A model generated the notes under the pieces. That model made no database searches. It saw nothing but the letters and a program-made list of their open reading frames with translations, and had not been told where the DNA came from. Positions 35,988 to 48,400 of a stretch of 64,000 nt of DNA are shown piece by piece (positions within the stretch are counted from its first letter, which is position 1; each line of letters begins with the position of its first letter). Both the position numbers and the translations under genes were made by a program. Source of the stretch: Gonium pectorale. Taxonomy: Eukaryota > Chlorophyta > Chlorophyceae > Chlamydomonadales > Volvocaceae. The stretch covers positions 1,802,278-1,866,277 of the forward strand of contig LSYV01000003.1 in the NCBI GenBank assembly GCA_001584585.1, in the 5' to 3' direction.

Positions 35988-36429
35988 CTATATGGCAGTA
36001 ACATTATTGATTCGGCACCCTGTCATCTCAGAGCTACACGACAGTGCCATGTGTCATCGAAGTGGATTAGTGCGCCACTTCGAGCGAGAAGCCTAGAGCT
36101 GTACTAACCTGTTAATACTGATGGAGATGGAAGTGCTGGTCCATCGCCCACTCCACTTAGGATTGACGCTGCCAAGTCGCTTGCCATTCTTCAGACTACA
36201 ATAGGAAGTACATGGTGCATAACGCTGTGACCAGGAATATCCGTGTGGCTTGTCCCCTAGCTGTATGCGAAGTACTGGTGTGCAGCACTACAGTCCGTAC
36301 ATGAGCGTGCGCGGGGCGTCAGCCCCCCGGGCTGCTACTGGTACCGACGGACCAATCCGCGAGATGCAGCAAGGGATGTGTATCCCGCGTCAATACGAAC
36401 CAAATCCCCCCCCTTACTTCGGCACCCCT

Positions 36430-36434
36430 ATTAC
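36430..36434 (-). terminator. TGTAA poly(A)-type signal
   Basis: TTACA on the plus strand reads TGTAA on the minus strand about 95 bases past the stop of the WDR53-like gene. The position suits a short 3' UTR, but the motif alone is weak evidence. Confidence 0.35.
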
Positions 36435-36528
36435 ATTGGGTCTTTGCCACGCTTCCTTCAGCTCCACGCAACCCCACCACGTCAACCCAAACGCTGAGTC
36501 CACTCGGGCGGTCCAGCACGCTTGCTTT

Positions 36529-38702
36529 TTACCCAGCACCGTCGAGCCTCAGCCCATACACGGTCACGAACTTGCTCACGGCTGCGACAGCCACCAGCTC
36601 CCGTCCGTCCACGGCGAAGGGACACAGCTGGTTGACCTTGCGCGCGTGGCGCACGTCCGCCAGTACAACGCCCCTCCGCCCCACCGGTGGTGGCGGTCCC
36701 GTCGCCCCAGCGCCCGCGACTCCGCCGCCATCTGACGCTTCCTGAGACTCATGAGCCCGTACATCCGCGGGAGAGCCCGCACCAGACCCTTCCTCGGCCG
36801 CCGCTGCCGCATCAGCAGCCTCCGCCACTCCTCCAGCGTGCACAACGTGGCCCTCCGCCCTCGCCCGCAGTGCCTCGCGAACGTCCCACATGAGGATCCG
36901 GCAGTCCTCGCCGGCAGAGTATAGCCGGCACGACCGCCCCGCTTCTGCTGCCGACTCTGCCTCGGCCCCCGGCGGTGCAAAAGCCACGCTGCATACGGGC
37001 CGCGTGTGGCCGCCAGCGTCGCGGTCAAGCACCAGGGGTCGCACGAGGCCGCCCCCGCGCCCGCCGCCGGCGCCGCCGTGCTCCCCCTTGCCGCGCCCGG
37101 TACTGCTGCCGCGGCCTCGGCCGCGCGCCACTGGCGTCACGGGCCCCGACGAGCCGCTGGCGGCGCTGCTGACGTCGGCGTCCAGCACGACGACGGCGCC
37201 GTCGCCGCGCGCCGCCGCCAGCCACTGGCACGTCGGCCGCTCGTCCGCCGGCGGCGTCGCTATCTGGTGGACGAACGGCGGGTTGAAGATCTGGCCGCCG
37301 CCGCCACCGCCGCCGCCTCCTGCAGAACCCTCGCCGACGATGGCGTTCATGTCCCATCGGTCGATGCATTTGGGTCGTGAGAAATCGTACTTTGCGACGG
37401 TGGAGTCGAGCCCGCCCGACAGGAGGTCCCAGGGCTTGTGGGCCCGGAAGGCCACGGACGAGCAGATGCTGCGGTGGACGTTGCGGATGCCTTTGAACTG
37501 GCGACCTGAGGTACGGCAAGATGGGGGGGTGTGGCAGGGGCCGGCAGGCGGGGCACGGTAGGCGGTAGGGCGGCTGCGGTCGGGTCAGGCGCACTGGGTG
37601 GCCGGAGGGCGGGAGGCGGGTGGGGAGAGCAGGGCCGCAGGCATGCAGCTCATTATCCAGCAGAGGTCCCTTGGGTGCCACCGAGCACGGGCACGGTAAC
37701 CATCGGTGACACGGCAACAAAACGGTAAACGCCAGCCAATGTGTGAGGGCGATGGCGACCGGCCAGGCTGGCGCGGCCCCAACACACGCGTGTGCAAATG
37801 CCTGCCGGCACTGCCAGTAACGGGATGGTTTGCATGTCGTGCCTCAGTATACGCACTCCCCACGGCCGAGCACACCGTCTGCATACCCCACCTACGCACT
37901 CTGGGCGCCACTCGCCCTTGCCGCCCAGCCAACATTGCTCACCCGCTGCGAGGTCATACACCTGCACCTCCCCAGCATCATCTGCTGCCGCCAGATGGGC
38001 GCCCCGGGGGCTGATGCTCAGCCCGTTGACTTCCTCGCTGCTACCGCCGTACGTTTGTACGACAGAGCCGGCCCGGAGGTCCACCTGATGTATAAGCGAC
38101 CCCGCCGCCGCGAACACAGACGCGCCGTCCGGGACCGCCGGGTTGAACGCAACTGCCGCGACCGCCTCCGCCTGGCCGCCCGGTCCGCGCAGAGTCAGCG
38201 AGAGGAGCGGTTTGACCTGGGCGCTTGGGTCTGCTGCGGTGTTGCTCGGTGCGTTGGCGTGCGGCCGGGAGGCGGAATCCTGTCGGCCACCGCCGGCGGC
38301 TTCGCCGGTGCCGCAGCTGCCGCAGTCTGTGGTCACAGGGGCTTCGCAACGACCGCTTCGCACGTCATGTAGCAGCAATCGCCCGTCCTGCACGAGTAGG
38401 GATGGAGAGGGCTGTGACCCCACGTTCGCGCAAGCCTCGGCAGAGGCGGACTGGCGCGCGAGGCTGCTGCGCTTCGACTCCGGGGCCTCTGACACGTGCA
38501 GCGCTCCTGCTGGCTGGGTCCTGAAAGGGGTGTAGTGTGCTATGTAGAGGGATTGGGTTCCTTCTCCCCCGTCGGCCAAACCCACCTCTGCCCCCGACGC
38601 AAGGCGCGACCCGGCGGCTGCGACACATAGGACCACCGCCTCGTGCCCTCGGAGCCTGTACGAGGAGCTCAGCTGGTACGTCGTTCTCCATTCATCTGTC
38701 AT
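36529..38702 (-). CDS. WDR53: WDR53-like WD40-repeat protein
   Basis: Three exons (38702-38586, 38387-37943, 37505-36529) join in phase into 512 residues, longer than the 358 of human WDR53 because of Ala/Gly-rich insertions. Human WDR53 landmarks occur in order: GHEAVVLCVAAAGSRLASGAE, EEVNGLSISPRGAHLA with AADDAGEVQVYDL, SICSSVAFRAHKPWDLLSGG, a NPPFVH loop, GHTRPVCSVAFAP, GEDCRILMWDV and a closing KVNQLCPF and VTVYGL. The fold should be a seven-bladed propeller. The long insertions lie in blade loops, so the propeller can be intact. WDR53 is a candidate substrate receptor for CUL4-DDB1 ubiquitin ligases in animals; that role is inferred here. It is divergent from the glycosyltransferase gene. 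Confidence 0.85.
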
Positions 38703-38948
38703 TATCGCAACCGCAGTGGCCGCCTAGTAGCAGTTATCGTTTGCCGCAGTCGCAATCGCCGTGTTGCCAACGTCAAGCTTAAGCGAAGCAAAGCCGGGAC
38801 TTGTGTAACAGTAACTGTTGTGCACTGGCTATTTTGACCAATGGAAGCACGGGGGACTGTTGTATCCTGCCGTTGCTGTCGTTCTCTGTCGCGCCAAGTT
38901 CTTGCGTTACGGGACTTGGCACGTTACTCGCAATGTAAACAGCAGTCT
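38703..38948. promoter_or_regulatory. Shared upstream region of the WDR53-like and glycosyltransferase genes
   Basis: The start codons diverge with 246 bases between them, or only 138 if the glycosyltransferase starts at 38841. Both promoters must overlap here. No known motif was recognised. Confidence 0.45.
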
Positions 38949-41900
38949 ATGTCGTGCTCATCGGTGGAAGGAACTAAACCCCAAGGCCACGGCAAGCATG
39001 CGCCGGCCTCGCCGGCCGGCCGGCACCATCTCCCGCGGCACTCAGCGGAGCTTCCCCTGGCACGCGCTCAGGCGCAATCGAGCGGCGCCACCGGCCCTGC
39101 GGGAATAAACGGCGGTGGCGACAGCGGAGGCGCTGCGGGGGCGGGCGCAGCTGGCGGTGGCGGCCTCCGGGGGGGAGGATCCGGTGCTTCGGGGGGCGGC
39201 AACGGACCTGTGCCACCAAAGAGATCGCTATCCGTTGCCTCGCTGCTGCTGGGGTACCTGGTGAGGCCGAGCCATGCCTCCCCGCTACACATACAAGCCG
39301 GTCACCCTTTCCTAAGGCTCCGCCGCACTAAATCATACCCTCAACATGAGGAAGGCAGGAATGCCTGCTTCATGGAGCGGCGTCCGACGTGGCCCGCCCA
39401 GCATCACAGCTGGCCCCTTCTGAGTTAGTCCACCTGCCCCTACGCACTGCGCTGCAAACCGGGCCTGCAACGTGCCCGACTGGTCAGGACGCTGCCACGG
39501 CAGTGGCGGCCAGCCCGTTCCCTACATGTCGCAGTCTGGTGGGCTGCGTGGGTGGCCATCCAGCCGACCAGCACGGCGGCTGGAGGCCGCCACCGTTATC
39601 TCCTGGCGTGGCTGACCGCCCTCCCTCCCTATGCCTGCGAAATTTCGGCGCAGGGTGCCCTCGTTGGCGGTGCAGCAGCCTGGGATGCGGCCCTGGACTC
39701 GTCCATAGCCCCGTACGATGTTCGGGATACGGCCGTCAGCGTCATCATCCCGGTACGGCAGTTGGCCGTTGTACACTTTCGACAGCCCTGGCGACGCACT
39801 GTTGATGGCACTGCCGTTGATGTCGTGGCCCATTGTCGCTGACACAGCGGTGCTTCTTGCCAGCTAGCCAAGTGCTGCAATTTTGGGCGCGCCGGGGCTA
39901 GGACTGCCCATGCGTCACATCCCCGTAGTCCCGCCCGCCCGCCCGTACCACCAGTTATGCCACACTCCCTCCGTTCTCGGTTTCAGGCCCTTAACGAGGA
40001 AGCCGCCATTGGCGACACGGTGCGCCACGCCCTGCGTGAGCTCCAGCCGCAGCCCCTCGAGGTCGTTGTGGTGGATGGCGGCAGCACGGACGGGTGAGCC
40101 CGGGCCCGCCCGCATGGTCGTCAAGCGCCCGGAGAGGGTCACGGTGCGCCGGCGGCGCCGCGTTCGCCAGGGGCACGCCTGCTGCGGGTTGCGTATGCTG
40201 CACTCTGCGACGCTGTCTGCTGATGCGTACCGGTATGCGTCCTCTCCTGGATGCGATGAACGCCCCAGGCCCCGGGCCCGACAGTACGCTGGCCGTCACT
40301 CACACTTCACTCTGCCCCTGCCCGACATGGTTCCAATCTTGGTTGCGCGTGGCTCTGGGCAGCACGGTGCGGGCGGCGCGCAGCGCGGGTGCGCGGGTCA
40401 TTCGGAGCAGCGGTCGGGGCAGGGGTCTGCAGATGAACGAGGGCGCCGCTGTGGCAGCTGGTGAGCTGCTCCTTTTCCTCCATGCGGACACACGACTGCC
40501 AGAGGACGCGGTGAGCCCCGTCCCTCTGCACATTCCGCATGTATGCGTGTGTGTATCTGCGTTGATGTGCAAGCGGTGGCGTAGGCGGTGCCGGTGCGGA
40601 GTATGACACTGGGTGCCGGGGCCGGGGCCCTGGTGTCCAATCCAGCCTTATGCCTCGCACCCCGGGGCATCCCGAGCTCTCCTCCCCGCCTCCGCCGCGC
40701 CCGCGCAGGTAGCTCAGGTGCGCCGGGAGCTGGCGAGGCCGCGCACTGTGCTGCTGGGCTTCCGGCCCCAGATCGTGGGTGAGTAGCCGATGCCCCATGC
40801 GGCGGCCAGTGCCTCACCTAGTGGCAAGGCGCTGCATATGAGGAATAGAATCTGCGTGCTCCCTAGTCTTGTCGTACGTTGGTTGCAAATGGGGCAGCGA
40901 GGCAGATCGCACACGGAGCCAACAGCGGTGTCCCTGTTTATAGGTGAGGGCCCTCCGAAGCGCGCAGAAGCCTTCGTTGTCGCCACCATGAAGTGCACAG
41001 GCGCAGCACAAAACGCAAAAGCGCGTCCTTACTTTTTCCCGGACATGTATGCGCCGCCACTTCCAGTAACTTCTGAGCCAAGTTGTGTAAGTAGTAGTCG
41101 ATCGATGTGTACAGCCAGGCAGGGTATACCCTTGGCCCCGCTGCCCGTCCAGATCCTGCCTCCGGGCGCACCCTTTGGATCAGCACAATAAACAACCTGA
41201 CCAAGACCTGGTACGGGGCCATGCTGCTACGGCCCACGAGCTTCATCCGCGGCCTTCGCTGCCTGTTTGGTGAGGCAGTGCGCACGCACAGCTCCTGCGC
41301 TGTGCTGCAAATGCAGTCCGGTGCAAGACGGTGGGCTGGCCTGTGAGTTATCAGCGTCTGCTGAGCTGCACCCTCGTCACTGCCCCGTCCTCGCGCATAA
41401 AACCCACACGCGCCCCGCCCACTCCTCGAAAAGCGTGTGTGTATCGCGCTTCCGCGCACACCCCGTCGCCCACCCACCCACCACCCGCCCGCCCACCGAT
41501 TGGTGTGGGCGGCCCTCAGGTGACCAGGCCCTGTGCTGCCGCAGCAGCGACTTCCGCGCGGTGGGCGGCTTCAGGCGCGACTACCCCATTATGGAGGACG
41601 CAGAGCTGTGCATCGCCCTGCACATGGCCGGGCCCGCGGACTCCTCGCGGCACAGGGTGCGGCAGCGGATCACCCTCAGGGGCTGAGCTTTTGTTGTGGG
41701 TTGAGCTGGTGGGCTAGGATGCCGCACGCTCGCCCATTGTGCGCACTTTGCTGGCGCCAGTGCATGTCAGTCGGGGGTTGCCAATCCTAGGCAGGCAAGA
41801 CAGGCGGGTAAGGCAGTCCTGCGACCCGCATCGTGTGCACTCCCGTCACACTGCCTTTGCCCTCTGGGTTTGCCCTCCGGACCGGACAGGGCCGTGGTCG

Positions 41901-42341
41901 GGTCCGCATGCTGATGCACCGCCCCGCGGTGACGAGCGGAAGGCGCATCGTGGCATGGGGCGAGCTGCGCGCAAACCTGGTGAGCACTGACGTCCCATCG
42001 AGGATTCTGAGGATTTGTAGGGGGGTGAATTGTGCGTAACGGCGCTTTCTTGGGTTGTACCGGACATGCAGACTTCGATGTAAAAGCGTGTCAGCGTCGC
42101 CGCAACCCGTCGCCACTGGCTGATGGCGCATAAATATTCTGCTACAGAGAAAGTGAAGGTAGGAGGGACCAGGAAGGTCAAACACAAGGGGAGGGCGCTT
42201 CGCATGCCCCGTCAATGGATCCTCGCACATTGTGGCCCCGTCCCACAGATCTTCGCCTACATCTCCGTGTTGTGGCTGGCTGGCGCCACTCCCACGCAGC
42301 TCCACCATACGTACCGTACCCTCTACAAAGACGTCCGCTAG
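38949..42341 (+). CDS. Family 2 glycosyltransferase of the TIGR04283 (arsenosugar-biosynthesis-type) group
   Basis: Nine exons (38949-39260, 39654-39752, 39987-40093, 40363-40510, 40709-40778, 41153-41269, 41520-41656, 41890-41979, 42249-42341) join in phase into about 390 residues. An in-frame ATG at 38841 would add 36. After a Gly-rich N-terminal region, the GT-A domain starts at VSVIIP followed by ALNEEAAIGDT, then EVVVVDGGSTDG, RGRGLQMNEGA, LLLFLHADTRLPED, WYGAMLLRPTSFIRGLR, GDQALCCRSSDF and YPIMEDAELC. The HADT motif takes the place of the DxD nucleotide-sugar/metal site and the MED motif holds the likely catalytic acid. The bacterial group is linked to arsenosugar synthesis by gene context; whether the algal enzyme does this is unknown. 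Another glycan target is possible. Confidence 0.87.
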
Positions 42342-42739
42342 GGCCACCCATGCAGGCATGCGTCTGGTGCATGAGAGGAATTGGTGCACATGCGGGCTTT
42401 GCGCCCAGATGGTGGCTGGCTACGCAGTGGATGTTGGCTGTGACCAGCCCTGCGCGTTTCTGCGCATGCGGGGGACTGGGATGGGGTGGGGAGGGCAGAG
42501 TAGATCGGCCGGTGCATCCGCGAGCCTGACGCCCAGGTATCGATCTTTCTTACCTTGTGGAGTTCGTGGAGCAACTGCATTCGGTATGTCCGCTGTGGTA
42601 TGCATGAGTTGTCGGGGCGTCGCAAGGATGGCGGTGGTGTTTTGGGTTCTATGTTCGCATCGTTTTTGTTGCTTCTGCTTCATCAGACCACGTTTGCGTT
42701 GGCCGCATAACTCGTGCGCGGGAATTCCCAGGAAGTCTT

Positions 42740-42862
42740 GAAAAGGAAAACGCATACGACGAGCGTAAGCGCGAAAGTGATGGCGTCGGTGTAGGATCCA
42801 GCTCCAGAGGCAGTCGAAGGGGTGATGTCCCTGCATGTTAGTTCGGCGGCGACCACCACCGT
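42740..42862 (+). repeat. 122-base repeat R34, intergenic copy
   Basis: See 34132-34253. On the minus strand this copy lies in an open frame (42886-42683) whose product has a hydrophobic run (FALTLVVCVFLF) that could span a membrane. The repeat may therefore derive from the last exon of a membrane-protein gene, or the frame may be chance. Confidence 0.75.
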
Positions 42863-43716
42863 AGCTCCCAGGAAGTGTGTATGCATGTCATGGTTGAGTA
42901 GTAACGTTAAATCCCCTGGCGGCGCTGGCTGAAGATTACTGAAACCTTACGTAAAATATGCTCGCAGGTACTTATGGAGGGCATGTTGGTGGGCTGACAC
43001 GGACTGCAGGGGCAGAATGGTGGAGTTGGCAGGGCCAGCAGTTTTGTCGTACGATGTGCGACATCGGCACGTCGTGTGGCGGTTGTTACAAAGCGAAGTT
43101 GTATTCTGGCAACTGTGTTGGCACACAAGCGTCCTTAGGTGCGATGTGCGAGGTGCGATACAGCATCTTCCTTCGTTGGCCAATCGTGCGTGGTGATGGT
43201 GGCGCTGGGCCCATGGTTTGCGCTGTTGAGCTTCCGTAGTCCCTTGCGACTCGTAAATGCGGCAGAGCGCCCTACTATTCTTAGCGTGTGGAGTAGGAGA
43301 CACCGTGAGTGACCCACTTGGTAACCCGTGTTTACGGCAGCCCGTTCTGCATGGCGAGATGGTAGCGGTACGGGCGCAAGCCATCTATGGGCGTGGCCAC
43401 ATCGTCTTGCACGTATGCGCTAGCATAGTTGGCGAAGGAGTGATGGTACTGGTGTCGTACGTCTGGTACGGCTGTTGGTCACGAGTTTCTGCCTCTAATG
43501 TCATTTGCCAGCGTGGTGCATGAGTCGGCAAGTACCGTTTTGGCTCCCTTCAGTTTCCGTATGCTGCTCCATGGACCGGCGGTAGGGCTGACGAGACCGC
43601 ACGGCAGGCACCACGCACCCAGTCCAGCAGGTGATCATGACGCCCATGTAAGCTGGTTCTCTCTGGTACCGGTCATCTTCTTATTCCTCGCCCGCCTTGC
43701 CTCGTGCCAATTATCC

Positions 43717-43790
43717 CGACCGGTAACGTCGCCTTCGGGGGGTATGTCCGTACAGTTGCGCTCCCTCTTTCCACGCAGCATTCCACGTGC
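43717..43790 (-). repeat. Inverted-repeat family, single arm
   Basis: ACGTCGCCTTCGGGGGGTATGTCCGTA followed by GCTCCCTCTTTCC matches the left arm of the 30.3 kb element with several changes. No right arm was found downstream. Confidence 0.5.
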
Positions 43791-45344
43791 CACATCTTCG
43801 CATGCGGATGTGGTCTAACATGGCTGCAACGCATGACGGCATGGAATGATCGCCCCAGGGCTGCATCTGAGGCCACTGGAACCAGGTCAGGTGCAGGGCT
43901 CCTTCTCCTCGTGTGCGTGCCGTCGGTGTTTGGTCGGGGCTGCCGTGGTGCTCTGTAGTCAAGGCAGGGTTCCGGTGGATCTCGTCATAGGAGGGCTGTC
44001 TGTCGCCACAATGTCTGCGCCGTTTCTCGCCTCTCATCCTGTAACCTCTCCACAGAAAACTAATGTTGCAGTGTCGACCCGAGTGCCTGACATGAGCGAG
44101 TCTGCACTTGCCTGCGCAGGGTGCTGCACCGACGCCTCTTCACGAGACGTGTGCCAGCGTTTCCTGACGTCGTGGATGGATGAGGCTTACAGAGCCACAG
44201 GCATGCCCGTTTACGCCACTTCACGCTTGATCGGCCAGGCGTGCCGCGGCGCCCGCACACACCAGTCATGCCCGGTCACCAGAGAGCGCATGCCGGTAGA
44301 GTCATGGGCTGCACTCACCATTGACCGTAGCAGCGCGAGGCAGCCTCACTTCGTTCCGCTCCTTTGTCCTCCGCTGACGGGCTGACGGCCCTGCCACGCC
44401 CAGCGGGCACTACATAACAACACGGCAAAAAACAGCGCAACGACCAAACCCGCACGTCACCTACACTCAAGACAAAAACCCGCACAACCTTAACCCAGAC
44501 TGCGCACGCCCAAGCAGTGCGCTGGATTAATCTAGAGGATCGATCTCTGCGACAAGCGAACATACGGGAGATGAAAGGGCCTGCCATTGCAGGCGCTAGC
44601 TTATGGTACGCGCGCTGCGCTTTCAGGCAGTTGCGAGATTGGCAGGAGTCGAGACAGGCTGCCCGTACAGCAGCATGTGCTGAAACGATAACACACGGGC
44701 GGTAGTGACGCTGCTACGGCAGCCTTTCTGTCCAAGCAGTTCTGGAATGAAAACCGGAAATCAAAGCTGCTGCCCCAACCTTTGACGTGAAGCTGTCCAC
44801 AGCAAGCTGGCATACGGCACAATGCCGATGGCAACCCAGAGGTAACGCCCTGCTCCATCCTTGTTCTTCCGTACTTCCCCGCCATTGACTTAGGTATTTG
44901 TCCCACACATACTTGTCCCACACCATTATTACCGTGTACCCCCTCACAAGCGTTCCACTGTAAGGATCAAGTTATGATACCCACATACGAGCTACTGTCC
45001 AGCTTTCAGGTAACCGCAACGGCAGCACACAGCTTGCGTCCTTGTACCCAGTATGCAGTCTTCGCCGCCATATATCCCACGCGAATTCGGAAAGGATGCA
45101 GTTTAGGGCTCAAAACTTGGGTGCCACGCGAAGTTGACCACTCCCCAACCCAAAGCACTGCAGTAACCCTCCCCCCTCTCCACTACATATCTTCGGTGGC
45201 ATCAAGCGCGATTAAGTCACACTGAGTTCATGCTTGTCCCTCGCCTCGGGGAACCTGGCCGTGCCTCTCACCTGAGCGCGCAGCAACCACACCGTCCTGC
45301 GAGCACAGGGTACCGTATACTACTGAGAAGCAGTGTACTATGTG

Positions 45345-45395
45345 AGAAGCCGTGTGCATGACCGTAGAGGTGGCCTTCCCAGGCTCTGTTTGAGC
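45345..45395 (-). repeat. Inverted-repeat family, single arm
   Basis: GTGCATGACCGTAGAGGTGGCCTTCCC matches the middle of the left arm in the 11.4 kb variant. It lies just past the end of the phosphodiesterase gene. Confidence 0.45.
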
Positions 45396-45449
45396 CACTC
45401 GCTCGATTCCCCGCGTTCATGGGAAGCCAGGCTGCGCCTGACTGGACAA

Positions 45450-48400
45450 TCAAACACCATGGAGCTTCCCTGGCGCATATCCACTGGCCCCGACCTGTCC
45501 ACGACGTCTCGTGCACATCCGCACCTTGGACTGATTTCTCTCAACCGTCAGGTTCAGGAGCCCAGAGGCACGCTGGCCCGGCGACGGCCTGGCGCCCGCA
45601 TTGGGAGAGGAGCACATCGTCGGTGCCTCGACGGCTGCCTCGGCGGCCTGCTGCTGCCGGACCTTCTCCTCCACACTGCGCCAGTGGTCATAGTTGCTGG
45701 CAAAACAGTTCAAGAGCGCATGGGCTCCGGGGAACGCCGTAGACAGGCCGTGTACAAGGGGCAACGCCACGAAGTCTGCATGGGAGCACACAGGGCGCAG
45801 GTAGCAGCGGCCGTCAAGTAAGAATGTCCGACACAAGTGCCGCATGGTCAAAGAGCTGCAGTCCGAAATGTTGCGCCAGAGCGCCACCCGGCATGGTCAA
45901 GCTGGACCCCGTGCGAATCTCGGCAAAAGCGGGCCTGAATGGATCCAGCCTGTCAGCTGCCTGCATTGCTGAGTCTGTGGTGCGTGTTGTCCGCTCACCG
46001 TAAAAACCAACTTGGGACTTGCTGACTCCCTGCTTGGAGCGGTCGAAAAGGGGGCTAATTGGCAGACCCAACTCGCGCTCCCGGTCGCCTGTGGGATGGA
46101 CCGCGCCAACTCGCCATGATCAGTTACGCCGCAGAGACGTGGATTGCAGACCGTCAACAACATGGGTAAGTAAAAGCGCGCCCAAGCTGCATTCTCTGAA
46201 CGTTAGCTCGCCGTACTACAGTAGCCGTGCACAAAGCCCGCACTTCAGATCGCAAGCGCACATGTGCCTACTAATCATGCGACCCATGGGCACCCACCCT
46301 GCTTGTAGAACTCCTCCTCTAACGCCTGCAGCCACCTGCAACGCAATACGATGGCGGTTGGGGGGCAGATGCACGCGGGTACAGGCAAACGAGTAAGGGC
46401 GACAGCAACGTGCAGCGCAATAGAGACGCCTAACGTGATGGCGAGCTGCAACGGTGTCGCTTATGTAGCAGGTGGATGCAGACGCGCGTTGTGTGTGGCG
46501 ATGCAGTTGACTGGTAATACATGGAGCTCCTCCTCTCTGCCTATCCAGACTCACTGGATGTGTACGTCCAACTCCTCTCCCAGGTGTCCGATGTCCGCGC
46601 ACTTGAGGGCCACCTGCAAAGCCATACCCCGACCCCGGGGGTACTCAGAACGAGTCTGGTCTGCGGCCCACCCTACGACATAGTGCAACCCACAGAGCGC
46701 GCGGAAGGAACAGGTTGCCAACGCACTTATGCCATTCAGCCCTAGACCAACGTGGATCAGCAACAAAGGCAGTCAGAGTAGGAGCGGCACACGCGGTCCA
46801 GCAGCACCAGAGTCCTGCTGCGGGTGCGTACGTGGCGGGCTCATCGGTCGGCACCGCAACAGCTTGCCGCTCCCGCCCACCTGGAGGGTCAGGAGGCGCT
46901 CAGTGTCGTCGATAGGGCACGGCGCAGGAGCCTCCGTGGCGTCCTTGGCCAGCCCGGTGCCGGCGGCATCGTAGTCACTGCCGTTCCGCAACGGGGACAG
47001 AGACAGGATTTACTCACGGTTTCAGCATGGCTTCAGGCATGCGCTTGTACAACCGGATGAGGCACACACGGCCAGGTGGCCCGAAAGTACAGCCGACAGT
47101 AGCGACGAGTAGTGCACAGTGCTTATGTTGTACAGTTAACACGCATGTGCAAAGCCGCTGGCATGACCGCGTCCACATCTATGCGAACATGTAACAGCGC
47201 TACGATACGGTAAGCGAAACGTTACCAGCTGGGGGGGCGCGGCCGCGAGCCCTGGGCGTAGCTGGACAGGCGGTGCATGGTGTTGAAGTGCGACAGGATG
47301 GTGAAGTGCTGTTTCATGTCCGTCGCCATGACGAGCTCAATGACCTGCGATGAGGAACGGCGCGGCGAAGATACAGATACAGATTACAGGCTCCCCAGAA
47401 GGGCTGCAGGCCACACTCCATAGCAGAGTGGGCGAACGAGAGCCAGGTGCTTGCAAGCCACGGCTGATAATGAGAGGCATAAAGGCACAAGGGGGACCGT
47501 ATGGATACAATGCACCAGCACTGCAGTCCTGCAATGGCCAGAAAGGTTTCAGAAGCTCTGCAAACAAGAGTAAAGAAAAAAGAGAAACCTGCATAGAAAG
47601 AGGGAGCCCGCCTCTACGGCCATACACGCCGTAAAGATACTGCCTGCTGTTATTCTTTCACCCCACTCGTCGACGGAGGTGCCGCTCTTGCAACAGTCAC
47701 CAACCTGCTTGCGCAGGGCGGAGCGGTCGACCTGGGGCAGGGGAGCCAGGAAATCCAGCTCCGAGTTGGGCGGCGTCATAAGCGCAAAGGCAGAGGCGCA
47801 GTGGTGGTTCTCCAGCGGCGAGCGGTCGTTGTAGCGGACGGCCAGCGGGTCGGCGGAGGCGATCAGAAAGTCGTTGGTCAAGCCCGGGTGCGCGTGGTCA
47901 TGGATGATCTGGCGTCAAAGGAGATGAGCGAACAGCACCGGCGAGAAGCGCAAGCAGGGCGCTTAAGATAGGAGCGTGTCAGGAAGGCGAGGAGCTGATG
48001 CTGTGGGGTAGTGGCTAGCGGGACGAGGAAAAGGCACAGGCAACGGAGTGGGCACCTGCATACAGATCAGTCACCCGGCACGAACGCTTTTTGGGGCGTG
48101 CATTCACGTGCGTTCAGCACAAGGCTTGAACAGACCCGCCTGTCGTAAACACGTACGACAGAGCACGCCGTCGGGCCGCCACCCTTGCCAGCTGCTGCGC
48201 AGGCCGCCTCGCTCCGCTCCCTCACCGCGGCCAAGTAGGCGGCCAGCAAGCCGAGCTTGTCCAGGTAGTGCACGTGCAGCTTTGCGCCGTGGATGGTGAC
48301 GTGGAGCGTCTGCAGCACGTCCGCGGCGTGGGTGGCGTTGTGGTAGGGGTTGCTCGGACTGTAGCCGCCCTCGACCGTGCGCAGGAACCTGGAAGGAGGC

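Larger units (their letters stand above)
42342..45449. other. Intergenic region
   Basis: It contains the second copy of the 122-base repeat (42740-42862) and two inverted-repeat arm fragments (43717-43790, 45345-45395). A 179-codon open frame at 43846-44385 has no recognisable motif and biased composition and is not called a gene. Confidence 0.5.

Noticed and set aside
36890..37561. 223-codon plus-strand open frame
   Set aside because: It is antisense to the WDR53-like coding exon and is rich in Arg/Pro, as expected for a shadow of a GC-rich gene.
43846..44385. 179-codon plus-strand open frame
   Set aside because: No recognisable domain and it begins next to a repeat arm; could be chance in GC-rich DNA.
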